A stretch of 64,000 nt of DNA from Bidens hawaiensis (lineage: Eukaryota; Streptophyta; Magnoliopsida; Asterales; Asteraceae). Position numbers and translations under genes: made by a program. Shown one piece after another: positions 48,164 through 60,373 of the stretch (position 1 is its first letter; each line of letters begins with the position of its first letter). The notes beneath the pieces were generated by a model that was given only the letters and a program-made list of their open reading frames with translations, searched no databases and was not told the origin of the DNA. The stretch is from contig JAIQDT010000168.1 in the NCBI GenBank assembly GCA_021521415.1, positions 1,186,501-1,250,500 of the forward strand, written 5' to 3'.

Positions 48164-48604
48164 TGTGAAACCGGTATACGATTTATTACGATATCAATAC
48201 TATTATGGATCTAGTCATTAGATAAAATTTACGATTATTATTACGTTACTATGTGCATTGTGTGTGTTGAGAGATCAATCGGACAATATAATAGTGCTCA
48301 AACGATAAATAGACGATAAAATCATTCGTTACAGAAGTCATAACGAATGAGCTTCATACGTTATCAAACGTTAACTTCAATACATTAAACTAACGAATAA
48401 GGACATTCGTAGTCCACATCTGTTAACAAGCTTAACTAATGGACACAAATAAACACGCGCGGACACATTAGTTGTTATCTGCTCTAACGAATGTGCCTCA
48501 TAATAACTAATGTGCATTAATACAATTACCAAAATACCCATATACTTTAAACAAATACCAATTGCGTAAAACAAATACCGAGACACACAAAACTTTTACC
48601 AGCA
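48164..48604 (-). repeat. Element H 3' LTR
   Basis: On + it begins TGTGAAACC and ends CCAGCA. Parts align with the LTR of I (GGATCTAGT near the start). Weak CATTCGTTA/TAACGAATG inverted repeats occur near 48325. The limits are inferred by comparison with I. Confidence 0.55.
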
Positions 48605-49960
48605 AACTCCACATAGTCTCGTGCTCTTTGTCTTCACTGATTGAGTCTCTTGGTCTTCCAATATGCACAACTATGAATCCTGAACGCAAGGAAAACATGA
48701 ACCATATGTTGAAATTGCATAGCATCTTCATTATCTTTAATGTCTGCCCAACGAATCTAATTCTTGTATAGGATTTCGTTGTCAAATTCCGATAAGTTAA
48801 CCAGCCACATAGGGTCGATAACTCTAACGAACTCAGTCTTCAGCCCATATCCCAACACAATCATTGCTTCACTTGTTCGATTATCATAGTACCACTTATT
48901 GAATTTCTTGTAAAGACTTTGGAGAAAAGTCTTCATAGAAACTTTCTTCAAAGTACGAGGTGGTTTTACCTTAAGCACCAGCTTCCTCCAGCACGTTCTC
49001 GGATCAATCTCGTCGATGTACTTTCATGTAGGAACTTGCGGCTTGAAGTAGTAGATGCCTATATAACCAATCCGCCATCTGGTTTTCACCACGATTAACA
49101 AATGGTCTATTGGCCTATGTATGCACATCCCACCTCGGCAGTGTAAGAACATCAGCAATACATTAAAAGTATTGGATGCCATGTTCCAGTTTGATAACAC
49201 ACACCTTCAGCTCCGAGTCGTATAACCACAAGATAATATCGCCTTTTACCGTCTTCCAGGCGACAAAATTTTTCATCTGATAAGCTGTAGCACGAGCCTG
49301 TAGCTGCTTATAATCTTCCTGTTCAGCATACCTTAACACACCAATAAGTTTGTTCATCATCGACTTATTGTGCGTGAACATTCCCGTGAACACCTCATCA
49401 TTCGAAGTTCTCGTATCCGCCTCACTTACTTATCATTATTCTTCTTTTTCTCATTTTATTTTTCCAAACGCTCTTCGGATGATTGATAATGCTCTGCAGT
49501 GAAAAACAAAATTCCTTCATCGGTATTTGTACGTGTATACAACTTAGGATATTCCTTAGCCGTCACGTCTTCAACCTCCACATCATCATATTTAAACGAC
49601 ATATTCCCAGTTGGAATACTCGTATCGAACCTCACGTACTCATCATACATGATCTCCACGTCGTCCTCTTTCTCTAACTCATCCACGTCTTCCTCGTTCA
49701 AACCCAAAAGCAAGGCGATTTGTTCTTTTCTTAACGAATGGTCAAGAAATTCACCATCTTCGATCTCGTCTGCGTTCACCATACTCATCACAATACCCTT
49801 CTCATTATCCATAAATAGGATCATGTTCTCCTTTTGAGCAGAATAATATTCACATTTGTGAATACCAAGATGGAAAACTACATAAAGACCCAATCGAATT
49901 CGGAATTCTCGAAGCATCCCATAAATACAGGATTTAAAGCCATAAGATCATACACCGTTG
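48605..49960 (-). pseudogene. Element H post-pol ORF, uncharacterised
   Basis: I do not recognise the family. The first part (49917-49456) is acidic: DNEKGIVMSMVNADEIEDG, LLLGLNEEDVDELE, NMSFKYDDVEVEDVT. After a break, 49393-49163 has WKTVKGDIILWLYDSELKVC. A further part near 48978-48757 reads WYYDNRTSEAMIVLG and VIDPMWLVNLSEFDNEIL, then AMQFQHMV and IHSCAYWKTKR. The same order occurs in element I. It lies between pol and the LTR, like an extra ORF of a copia element. Stops and frameshifts make it inactive. Confidence 0.6.
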
Positions 49961-50039
49961 CAGTGTTAACCATTAACTAGACACTTATTTAAATTTGATT
50001 TTTGGCAATCATGGCTTGAGTATGATACAACTATTTCAA

Positions 50040-50642
50040 ATCTGCCTTCATCACCAAGACAAATTGTGACCAACGGGAATAGGAGTAGAAGGGACTTTTC
50101 TGACAGTTATCTTGAATTGGCTCAAGACATCATTCACATACTTCGTCTGATAGATAAAATTCCCATCGTTAGACAGATGAACATGCAACCCCAAGAAGAA
50201 ACTCATCTCTCCCATCGAGCTCATTTCGAACTTTGTCTGCATCGACTTCTTGAAGTCCTTACATAACTTGTCGTTTGTTAAATCGAATGTGATGTCGTCG
50301 ACATAATATGGACAAAGAGAAACTTGTCTTCGACCATTTTGTAAAAGAGAGTACAATCAACAGTCCCTCTTTTGAAGTCGCTATCGTTCAAATGGTCAGC
50401 AAGTGTACTATACCAAGCTCTCGGGGCTTGGTGAAGACCATATAGAGCCTTGTTTAAACGGTAAACACGCTCCGGATAGTCAAGATCTTCAAAACCTGGA
50501 GGCTGCTTTACATACATCTCTTCATGAAGTTCCCCGTTAAGAAACACACTCTTATCATCCATTTGATAAACTTTGAATTTCTTAAAGGCTGTGTAGGCTA
50601 TGAAGATAAGTATAGCCTCCAGTCTCGCAACCGGAGCATATA
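50040..50642 (-). pseudogene. pol: Element H reverse transcriptase fragment
   Basis: On minus: [27 protein letters not shown] (motif A; a family Val is Asp here), [18 protein letters not shown], then the region of the YVDD box, reading YVDDITFD in a neighbouring frame at about 50300, then MSSMGEMSFFLGLHV. A frameshift near 50290 separates the two halves. It ends near 50040, where the post-pol region begins. Confidence 0.82.
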
Positions 50643-51228
50643 TGTAAATACAATTTAATATAGCTTTGATTACTAACAGATTATAATTAACCGATAGGAT
50701 CTAGTTATCTGATATGTATATGTGTATAATAGATTAACGAACGAACGAAGCGATTGAGTAAATAATTCAGCAGAGTAACGGCTTTGAGAGAAATACTTTA
50801 AGAACTGTTAAATTAAGTAAGGTATGAAAAACCTTATATAGAAGACGAGACGCCATTAGTTACACATCCTGTAACGAATGGCCTTCATTCGTCTTCCTTT
50901 ACATACATTATTTCTATGACTCATTCGCTATACCCCATTCGTCAACATTCCATGACGAATGGATCTAATACTTAACGACTAAGGTCCATTCGTTAAACAT
51001 TCTTAACGAATGAACATCTACCTATAGCGATTTAGGTTCATTCGTTAAACATCCTTAACGAATGAACTATAATTAACAACGAATGGGCTCATTCGTTAAA
51101 CATCCTTAACGAGTGAGCCATAATTAACGAATGGGTCATAATTACATAAATGACCTTTTACATTAAAATAATAATAAATTACAAAATACTATTACAAAGA
51201 CTCGAGACGACAAAACCGTGCACTAACA
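50643..51228 (-). repeat. Element I 3' LTR
   Basis: On + it begins TGTAAATAC and ends ACTAACA, followed by AACACCCCCTCGTC, a purine tract on minus. It carries three units of about 51 bases built on CATTCGTTAA and TTAACGAATG, from about 50985 to 51120. Confidence 0.7.
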
Positions 51229-52690
51229 AACACCCCCTCGTCTTGAGCTCTTTGTCTTTAAATTACTTGAATCTCTTAGTCTTCCAATCTCGACAACTAT
51301 GAATCCCGAACGCATGATACACACGCACAACGTGTTGGAATTGCATAGCTATATCGTAGTCTTCTTGTCATTCGAACAAAATCTTGTTCTCGAATAATAT
51401 GTCGTTGTCGGTCTCTGATAAATTAACGAGCCACATCGGATCGATGACTTGTATGAAGTTGATATTCAAGCCCTTCCCAGCACAATGACTGCCTCGCCCA
51501 TCCTATTATCATAGTACAGTCGATTGAACGATAGGTGAAGACTCTGTGGCAAGTCTTCACCTGTACACGTTTCATGGTCTTAGGCGGTTTAACTTTAAGG
51601 ACAAATTTCCTCCAACCCGTACGAGGATCAATTTCATCACATACTTGCGGGTTGGGACTTGTGGCTTAAAGAATTTAAATCCATGGTTAACCTCTAAGAG
51701 AAGATGTTGGTGGAACCATTCTGCTAATCGATCTCCACCACGACTAATAAACGGCCGATTGGCGAGTGTCCGCACATCCTACCTCGGTAGTGAGAGAACG
51801 TTAGTGATCTATCAAAAATACTGAACACCGTTCTCCCACTTAATTATACACACCGTCAACTTAGTCTCATATAACCAAGAAACAATATCACCTTTAACTG
51901 TTTGCACGACTTTAAATATCGTTTTCTGTTTGGCTTTGGTCCGTGAAGCAGCATCCAATTGTTGTTCTCGATCCACATACTTGTAGGCTTCAATAATCTT
52001 TCGAGCTCGTTTGTGGCAGTTCTTGAACCGGCCTAAGATGTCAGATTCAGATGGATCAGACTCCCTTTCAGGAATCTTTTCTTTCTTCTTTGTAGTTTTC
52101 TCTAGATGATCTTCAGCTGCTTTAACATAGTCTTCAGTAAAGGTGGGAACACCCTGACTAACATTTGAACGATGATACAAATCAAGGTATTCTTCTACTG
52201 TGACATCTTCCATCTCAATATCCTCTTCTTCATAGATAAACGACGTATTCCCATGTGGAATACTCACATAAAGCAACACCTCATCATCATTAATAACCTC
52301 CACATCTTCCTCAGCCTCCAACAAGTCTAACTCTTCATCGTCCAGCCCTAGTAATAATGAAATATGTTCGCGAGTTAGGGCATGATCGATGAATTCTCCT
52401 TGTTCAATCTCATTCGCGTTAGCAGTGCTCATCACCACCCCTTTTTCAAAATCCATTAAAAATATAGTGTTGGCTTTGATCAACTTGATAGATTGAACAT
52501 TTTTCGAGAACTGATAGACAACTACCTGTTGATCATTTCCTTCACCACCACCACCACCACTCGTACCAGCCCTAGAAGATGAGCCGTGAGCTTGTTTCGG
52601 CTCACTTCCACCAGCACCCGGAGCATCAGGATCCTTGTCATCGTCATTATTCTTTAGCTTCTTTAAAGCATCATCCGTACATGTTTATTT
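51229..52690 (-). pseudogene. Element I post-pol ORF, uncharacterised
   Basis: The frame is open from about 52680 to 51812, without a start codon in the window. It begins with a Lys/Asp-rich part (LKKLKNNDDDKDPDAPG), a Gly/Ser stretch, then MDFEKGVVMSTANANEIEQG, LLLGLDDEELDLLE and NTSFIYEEEDIEMEDVT, which match H segment by segment. Next come a basic region and VKGDIVSWLYETKLTVC, ending at 51812. Shorter broken parts (YYDNRMGEAVIVLG, near 51500) continue to the LTR. The order is the same as in H. I do not recognise the family. Confidence 0.62.
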
Positions 52691-52699
52691 AGAAGAATG

Positions 52700-54630
52700 A
52701 GATCTTACAATTGATTTACATGAAACAATTAATGCGATAACTATAAAAGTAGGAAAGATAGAGGGTGAGTGTTTCAGGAAACAATGTATCATTAATGGGT
52801 ATGAGGCAAATGATTTAGTTAATGAATAGAAAATTAAGAGTTTGGAAGATGATTGTATGTGTAGCTATAGAGCTCAAAAGAGATACATCACTGAGATAGA
52901 TGGATTGAAGAAGATGATTGTAGAAGAGAAGGTGCCGAACAAAAAATTAAAGTTGAAAATGAATTTCTGAATAACTTGGTTTCCACAGGAAACATTTGTG
53001 GTATCTTGAACCAAGTGAAAGAGGAAGACAAGTACAAAGCAGTTCCACCAACATTCAACAACAACTTTGTGACCAAAGTTGACAAAGAGAAGAGGGCACA
53101 TATCTACAACATTTCAGAGATGTCTTTGAAGACTAAAAAGGAATTTTTGATCTTTACAAAAATGTCCTGGGGAATGAAGTAGGAGAATTTGTAGTTAAGG
53201 AAGAAGTAAGTCATCTGAATGCATATGAGTTAAAGCAGATGATCTGAAATAAGTGCAAGTCTCTGAAGAGGATTTTGATTCTGATGATCTGAATGGAGAT
53301 GACATAAGTGACTTAAGTGATCAGATCATAAATGAAGAAATTAGGGATGCTGAAAGAGGCAGAAGAGTGAAGAAACCAGAATCCATAGATAAGCTTCCAT
53401 TGTTACCACCAATAACACCAAAGATGAAGAAACAAAATGAAAGAATGAAGAGAGAACAGATGTCTTTTGACATATGTGATAAGAAAAAGGTGAGCTACAA
53501 TGCAGTAAGGCCACCAAGCAAGGCTGTATTGGAATGGATAAGTAACAACAACAAGAAAAAGGTAACTGAAACAGTTGATGTTGAAAACTTTATCCCAGTT
53601 TACCCAATTTTCTCTAGTCATGAGCTGTTTGATATTGCGGAAGTTGAGACTATGGAAGAATATGAGAAGAGGCAGTCAAGGCATAAGGGAAGCCCAGATG
53701 AAGAACCTTTGAATATGAAGAAAATTATTTTTGTTAAAAGCAAGATTGAAAGACAAGATATCAAGATTGAGGAGTTTGTTCCTTTCTCAATTGACTTTGA
53801 TGGTCTGAAGACTCAGAAGACACTTGGTGTCAAACAACCTAGACCAAGTGAGAGGTTCAAGAAATAAAGTGAGCATGAAAGATACAAGGGAAAAGTTTGG
53901 TGCAAGAAATGTGATGAATATGGTCACCACACTAATTCCTGTAATGAAAGATTCAACTTTAAGCCTTTTCATGTTCCCAGTGAGACAAAGTTTGGACAAG
54001 ACTTTGTGCTTTATAAACAGAAATATTATGAATACTTGGGAAAAGGAAAAGTGTGTGGAAAATAGACCATGAGTGAAGATGTTTTGAAAGATGCAGTAGA
54101 GACTAAGAAGTAAAAGAAAGCTGATGTGAAGACAAAGAAACATGTGGCTGAACCAGTCAGAAGAAGCAGATCTCCTAAGAAGTCAGAAAAGGTTTTCAAG
54201 AAGAATTTTCAACCCTTAAGAATTATCCCTAAACAAGACACAAAATCAGTCAAGTCTGATGATTCTCAAGGATCACCAAGCAGTGAAAAGACAAGAAACA
54301 AATGCGTCTTTTATAGAAAGAAACCAACTGAACTAACTGGTGATGAAAGGTTTCTGTTGAAACATGGTTATGATCCTCAAGGATTTCTTTGGAAACCTAA
54401 GGTTGAAGTTAATGAGGTGAAGAATACTGAAGTGAAAGATTATCCAAGACCAATTGAATATGCAGTCCAAGAGTGTGTCACTGTATTGGATGATTGCCCA
54501 TGCCCATCATCATTTGTGAAAACTCCAAGAGAATGTGGTTATGAGATTGATAATTCAGATAATCTTGAGTTGACTCATAAAGATCCTGATGCCATAACAC
54601 TCACACCCAATGCTGCTACTGAAAATGAAT
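52700..54630 (+). pseudogene. gag: Element E gag, C-terminal half
   Basis: Early parts are broken by shifts near 52950 and 53190. From 53253 one frame runs to the deletion point, with nonsense codons near 53865, 54063 and 54111. It contains coiled-coil-like Lys/Glu-rich sequence, the intact second knuckle CKKCDEYGHHTNSC near 53900, and the tail [20 protein letters not shown]. The N-terminal gag domain and first knuckle are lost. Confidence 0.82.
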
Positions 54631-55766
54631 CTGCAGATGTGATAGTTCAAACCCCTTATGTTGAAAAGAATCATCCTTGTGAAAACATCATTGGAGATAT
54701 ATATGAAAGAGTTAAAAGAAGTCATTCTGAATCTAAAAACATCTGTTTGTACTCCTGCTTTCTATCCCAGATAGAACCAAAGAACATTGTTCAAGCTTTA
54801 CAGGACAACAACTGGGTAGAAGCAATGCAAGAGGAGTTGGCACAGTTCAGAGATCTACGTGTATGGGAGCTTGTGGACAGGCCAAGAAACAGATATGCAA
54901 TTAAGACAAAATGGGTTTTCAGAAATAAGAGAGATGAAAGGGGCATTGTGATTAAGAATAAAGCCAGACTTGTTGCACTTGGATGCGTGCAACAAGAAGG
55001 GATTGATTTTGAGGAAGTGTTTGCACCTGTTGCAAGACTTGAAGCCAAAAGAATCTTTCTATATTATGCTGCCTCAAAGAATATCAAGGTATTCTAGCTT
55101 GATGTCAGATCTGCATTCCTAAATGGAAAGATTGAAGAAGAGGTGTATGTAACTCAACCACCAGGTTTTGAAGACCCAGTGTATCCTAACAGGGTGTGTT
55201 AGTTAAACAAAGCTTTGTATGGATTGCATCAAGCTCCAAGAGCATGGTATGATGAGTTGTCAAAACCATCTACTTGAAAATGGTTTCCAAAGGGGAGCTA
55301 TTGACAAGACACTCTTCTACAAAAGGAAAGGATCAGATTTGTTGTTGTTACAAGTCTATGTGGACGATATTATCATTAGGTAAACCAATGAACAAATGTG
55401 TATGAAGTTTGAAGAGGTGATGAAACCCAAATACAGTATGAGCTCTATGGGAGAATTGAACTTCCTTCTTGGACTGCAAGTTCAACAGAAAACTGATGGG
55501 ATTTTCATCTACCAGACTAAATATATGCAGGCCATTTTGAACAAGTTCAAATGTCATGAACTCAAAACAGCTTCAACTCCAATGGACACAAAAGAAAAGA
55601 TGATAGCTGATGAAAAGGGGGAGCCTGTGGATAAACATGAATATAGAGCCAAAATTGGATCACTGATGTACTTAACTGCTACAAGACCTGACATCATGTT
55701 TGATGTGTGTGTCTGTGCAAGATTCCAGTCAAGTCCAAATGTTTCTCACATGAATGCAGTCAAGAG
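54631..55766 (+). pseudogene. pol: Element E reverse transcriptase, fused to gag
   Basis: After the deletion the frame continues unbroken from gag into the RT linker ([13 protein letters not shown]) and RT ([23 protein letters not shown]) to a TAG at 55095-55097. Motif A then reads [10 protein letters not shown], and motif C YVDD near 55359 is followed by a TAG. From 55396 the frame is open through FLLGLQVQQKTDG and YRAKIGSLMYL to MNAVKS, where the LTR of element D cuts it. RNase H is absent. Confidence 0.85.
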
Positions 55767-56541
55767 TGTTGGGTTTTCACAAGATTATCAATGTCCATAT
55801 AACCCATTATATGTTAAAACGCAGCGGATAAAAAGGTTTAAATCTTGTTAGTTGATAAACATAAAACCGATTTTATATAGATTAACCCAGTGCCCAGATC
55901 CATATACAAAATACATGCTATCAAAAACAACCATAGGGTGTTGCATGAATCATACCTTCAAGTCCGAAAGATAAAGAGGATGAAAGATATTGGTTGCTAG
56001 GGTCCTAACACTTGCAAGAACAAACCCTTTGTTCTTATTCTTCTTCTTGTTCACGGCTCAAATGAGGAGAGAAAGAGAGAAAAGATGTGTGTGAGAGAGA
56101 AGGTGTAAATATTATTCACCCAAGAATAATGATCTTCCAATGGTATCTCTTGCATGTCTTGAAAGAAATAACAGGAGGAGAGAGAAGAGGGAGGAATTTT
56201 CCCACCCAATTTCAAATCCACTTTTAATTACTTACAATTATTTACTTATAAGACTTATGTTATAAAACATATCATAAGTAACATGCAATATGTTATTTAA
56301 CCAATTTAAATAACATCTCTCAAGATATAAATTATCTATATAATTTATTTAACACACAAATGCAAATATTTAGAAAACCGATTTCCAAATATTATAAGTG
56401 TTGATATTTATTAACTAGATCATATCTAATAATAAATATCATGGCGTTTGTCTAGCTTGTTATTGGGTATGACCCGACTTGGATCAATACGTACTAGCTA
56501 AATCAACTCTAATATGTGTCTTGGGCAGATCGATTCCAACA
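55767..56541 (-). repeat. Element D 3' LTR
   Basis: On + it begins TGTTGGGTTTTCAC and ends GATTCCAACA, so both strands give TGTTGG..CCAACA type ends. It is bounded by a purine tract on the pol side. Confidence 0.85.
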
Positions 56542-56555
56542 ATCTCCCACTTGCA
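56542..56555 (-). other. Polypurine tract of element D
   Basis: ATCTCCCACTTGCA on + is TGCAAGTGGGAGAT on minus, directly before the 3' LTR. The stretch 56556-56595 is D's 3' region up to the solo LTR. Confidence 0.82.
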
Positions 56556-56595
56556 CAAGATGCGTAGAAGATTGATGAAAATAGCAAATACCGCC

Positions 56596-59500
56596 TGTAA
56601 CGATTCCGACTAAACCAGGTATACCCTAACCGGTAGACAATAGTTACGTTATATTTAATGTCGGGTATATGAATTACCCTAGTAAATATACGAGAATACA
56701 TGGTTCACTGTATTGATTGTACGTGAATATATAATTCATCGTATTGAACATGCGATTAATCGATCGATAGTTATTGAAACCCGAACGAATCGAGGGTTCA
56801 ATTATAGACGATATCTATGACATTTAGTGATGTTTACGAAGTATTAAAGCTTCGGGATAAGTGAATTGAAGCACATAAAAAGAATTTCGATTTAATGGTA
56901 CGTCGGTACATTAAACGAAACCTTCAATACCAAACCGAGCAAGAGACGATCGATCAAGCCGAAAAAGATGCGCAATTATTAATAATATGATGTTTCAAGC
57001 TAATAAATGTCATGGTTTAAGTTTATAAAGTTTTTAAATCGGTTTTATATAAATTTCATTTTTTAGCCGAAAACGACCGTTTTAGCCTCGTTTTAAGCCG
57101 AATTAAACATTTAACCGAAAAACGAACTGAACCAGATTATCCAAAACATTATCCGGATTGCGAATATCCAAATGAGTGGCCAAGAATGGAGAGGTGGGTC
57201 CCACCCCACCCTCCTTGATTCCGATCGGCAATAAGGGGGGTCACCCCATTGTCTTGTTATTTTTTTTTTCTAGCAAACAATTCAACAATCCTTCTTCTCT
57301 CTCAACTTCATGATCTAAAACCGAGATTTTGTAGCAAGAAAACAAGGTAATGATCGGGTTATATACGTTTCCATCTTCGTTTCTTGAGTTTATTTGCAAG
57401 AAAATGAGGTTTCAAAGATGAAAACCGATTCTTGCATGATCAAGTGATGTATACGGGTTATACAAGGGATCTTGGTCCAAGAAAGGAGTTAAACGAACCA
57501 AAAACGAATTTTTACGGTTCAAACTTTAGTTTTTAAACAATAACCGAAACTATAGTGTAAGAGGCTTGATCGTGAGTGTAACTTGCTTGGTATTGTGGTA
57601 TGTTGGTTGTAGATTCTGTATTTAGTGGTAGATAAGGCGGAAAAATGAGTTTGTAGCTTGTAGTGGCGGAAAACAAAAGGTATATTCGGTTTATGTTCGG
57701 TTATGGAATTTTGGATAGATTGTGGATGGTTTAGAGTTGGGTCATGAAATTTTACAGGGATGTTCTACACATGAAAATAAGAGTTCTGTGAAATTTTGGT
57801 AATTTTTGGACAAAGGATGAATATTTGGTGAATTTAATGCTCGGTTTTGGCTAAAAATTTTGAAAAATAGTTAAATATCATGAAAAATTCTGGAAAATTG
57901 GAGATAAGCTTTTTATAACATGTATATGTCACACACAAAATTTTAGGTCAGTTGGAGAAGTCTAAGTAGGATTTTTGGTTAAACGAGTTCTAGGGTTTTC
58001 TAGCTCGGTTTTAGTGAAAATGGCATGTAAAAAAAGATTTTGGTTCTGGAAAAATTACAGGGGACTATGTGGATGGCAGGGGTCATCCAGGAAAAATTTG
58101 GGATTTTTCTAAGGTCGTTTGGTATTTACGACATATTTAGTGTTTAAATGGTGTTTAAAAATAGATAAATAAATTTTAAATATAAAAATTAATTTTGGAA
58201 ATATTTTTATAAAATTCCCCACTGTCAAAAAGTGATTTATACAAAATTTCAAGATCCGAGATTAAACGGATAATTATTTTTGCAAAAACAAACTTAAAGT
58301 TCGCCTAAACGAGCTGACCGGTGTATAAAAACCCTAAAAATGAACTATTTTCATATAATTGAGTTAAACAAGTAAAAATAAATCATCCGAAAATAATTCG
58401 GATGATTTGAGTAGTTTTATCCGACTTAACAGTTTCCGGTTCACTAAAGACGGAAACGGGTCCCGCGGCCAATCGGGGCGTCTAAACCGAGCTCTAATTT
58501 CACATCTTTAATTAAATTATCAGTCAACCACTATTTTCGGGTCGTGTGTGACCAAACTCATTTTTGAAACGTAAAAACGGGTAACCGTGCTAGGCACGCA
58601 AAACGGGAAAAACGACTAATAGTAATTTTGACTAGTAAACTCTAAACGATATCACAATCTGAGTCCGGAGAAATGTTTCTGGGTTAACTTTGCCCCCGGA
58701 ATGGGTACAGTACTGGGTTAACAGTGTCCCCAGATGTACCGGTTAACACGGTTAAAGATTATATAAACAATAATTGTATAATAACGATCGTAGGGATCAT
58801 ATTACCGATTGGACGTGTAACTGATAATGATTGTTGTTACATGCTTGCATGTGCTAAGGTGAGTTTCACGAGCCCCTTTTTCTGAATTGTTTTTAAATAT
58901 TTTCCCGGGGCGGAAAGCATGTTACTATTGAAATGTTTAAATACATACTGAACGCATGGATTTGCGTGTATTTATAAATATTTGATTGTACGGGAATCGT
59001 ACGGAATGGGTACAGTATTGGGTTAACAGTGTCCCCAGATGTCCTTAGAAGTGTTTCTGGGTTAACATTGCCCCCGGACAGGGTACTGTACTGGGTTAAC
59101 AGTGTCCCCAGATGTCCCTAGAAGTGTTTCTGGGTTAACATTGCCCCACGAATGAGTACTGTACTGGGTTAACAGTGTCCCCAGATGTCCCTAGAAGTGT
59201 TTCGGGGTTAACATTGCCCCCGGAACGGGTACAGTACTGGGTTAACAGAGGTTTCACTTGCGGGCTCAGTATAATTATATCGATAATATTATATTTTGAT
59301 AATGATTTATCATGGTTTACTCAAATTGTGAAACTCACCAACTATTCGTAGTTGACCCGTTTTCTCACATGCTTTTCAGGTACGATTAAGATGAAGTGTT
59401 TGCTTACGTGCTAAGTGCTTGATGTGTGTAAGATTTGCGTGCGGGATGTTATGATACATTATATTAAATAGAATTATGTATCGTATTGTATGATGTGTGT

Positions 59501-59643
59501 ATCACCTAGACGGTAATGAAATATGAGATAATGTAATTTGAAGTATATTAATGTATTCCGTTTTCTTTATAAACAATGTGGTTGATATCAGAGGTGTCTG
59601 TTGCATCCCGTGTACGTTTCCGCTGCGGTTACGGGTTGTTACA
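56596..59643 (-). mobile_element. Solo LTR, second copy of the 3.1 kb family
   Basis: On + it begins TGTAACGATTCC and ends GGTTGTTACA, the inverse of the copy at 28937-32058. Perfect CCGCC duplications flank it (56591-56595, 59644-59648). It has no coding capacity. It differs from the other copy by a 73-base tandem array near one end. Confidence 0.88.
59019..59250 (-). repeat. 73-bp tandem array in the solo LTR
   Basis: The phrase GGGTTAACAGTGTCCCCAGA recurs at 59020, 59093 and 59166, with a partial fourth at 59239: period 73. Each unit also holds GGGTTAACATTGCCCC. One further copy lies at 58675-58740. The other solo LTR has only one unit near 29855-29930. Confidence 0.88.
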
Positions 59644-60373
59644 CCGCCTAACAACGGTTTACTATCCTTAATACGCATGACGAAGTGCCATTCAATAACA
59701 TCATCCCCTTCAAGTCCCATACTTGAAAATGATTCAGGTGAAACTATCATTTATCCTTTTGTCACAAATGTCATGTTAAATCCAGAGACACAGAGTGATC
59801 ATTCTCTGTTGATTTAACTTATCAGGCCTTAGACATTTAACTCTCAATGAATAAGAGGGACAAATCCCCTATTGACTACATACGTCTCTCACTATCACCT
59901 CGTACTACACTTGAGCTTCGCCTTATGTACTGACATGTTTCAGAGCAGCGAAGAACTAAGTCAAAGAATAATAGTCGATGAATATCAAGACCCAATATGT
60001 ATCTCAGGTCGGAGGATACTATGATGTTCGCCTTTACTCAAATTTACTTATGATCACAAATCACAAGGATTCCATGCAGTAAAATTGAGGGCGGGTCATG
60101 TCCAATATTTATCCCATAAATATCTATGAACCTTGGCAGCAAACCCTTGCTCTTTTTTCATGCCTTATGAATATCCACCAATCCAAGTTCATAATAGTCT
60201 TACCTTCGTACTTGTTCCCACAAACATGAACGACTACGGACATTTAGAATAATTAACTAATTCACGGATTTAAACATGCTAGATTGAACATAACTCAAAA
60301 GTCATAATCATAAACCATAATCATATGAATGAGCCAAAATAACAATTGTTCCGATTTCCAAATACAAAATAGA
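59644..60373 (-). other. Element D post-pol 3' region
   Basis: This is the non-coding continuation of D between the pol stop and the solo LTR. No gene is supported; short open stretches on either strand at 59500-59820 straddle the solo LTR border and are spurious. Confidence 0.6.

Larger units (their letters stand above)
48164..50642 (-). mobile_element. Element H: Ty1/copia remnant with unfamiliar post-pol ORF
   Basis: On minus: RT fragment (50642-50040), then the post-pol ORF (about 49960-48605), then the 3' LTR (48604-48164). RNase H between RT and the ORF is missing. At 50642 the RT is cut by the LTR of element I, a relative. H abuts the integrase of G at CTGCC (48159-48163). Confidence 0.65.
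50643..52690 (-). mobile_element. Element I: Ty1/copia remnant related to H
   Basis: On minus: post-pol ORF (about 52690-51240), polypurine-like tract and 3' LTR (51228-50643). It is inserted in the RT of H, so it is younger than H. Its 5' half, including pol, is absent; it meets truncated element E near 52690-52706. Confidence 0.65.
52700..55766 (+). mobile_element. Element E: SIRE-like Ty1/copia fragment with internal deletion
   Basis: It is collinear with A and B but begins inside gag (matching A from about 10600) and ends inside the RT/RNase H linker, where element D is inserted. Protease, pre-integrase and integrase are missing. No LTR of E is in the window. Confidence 0.85.

Noticed and set aside
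59502..59817. Small ORFs near the solo LTR border
   Set aside because: They cross the border between solo LTR and element D, so they cannot be an ancestral gene.
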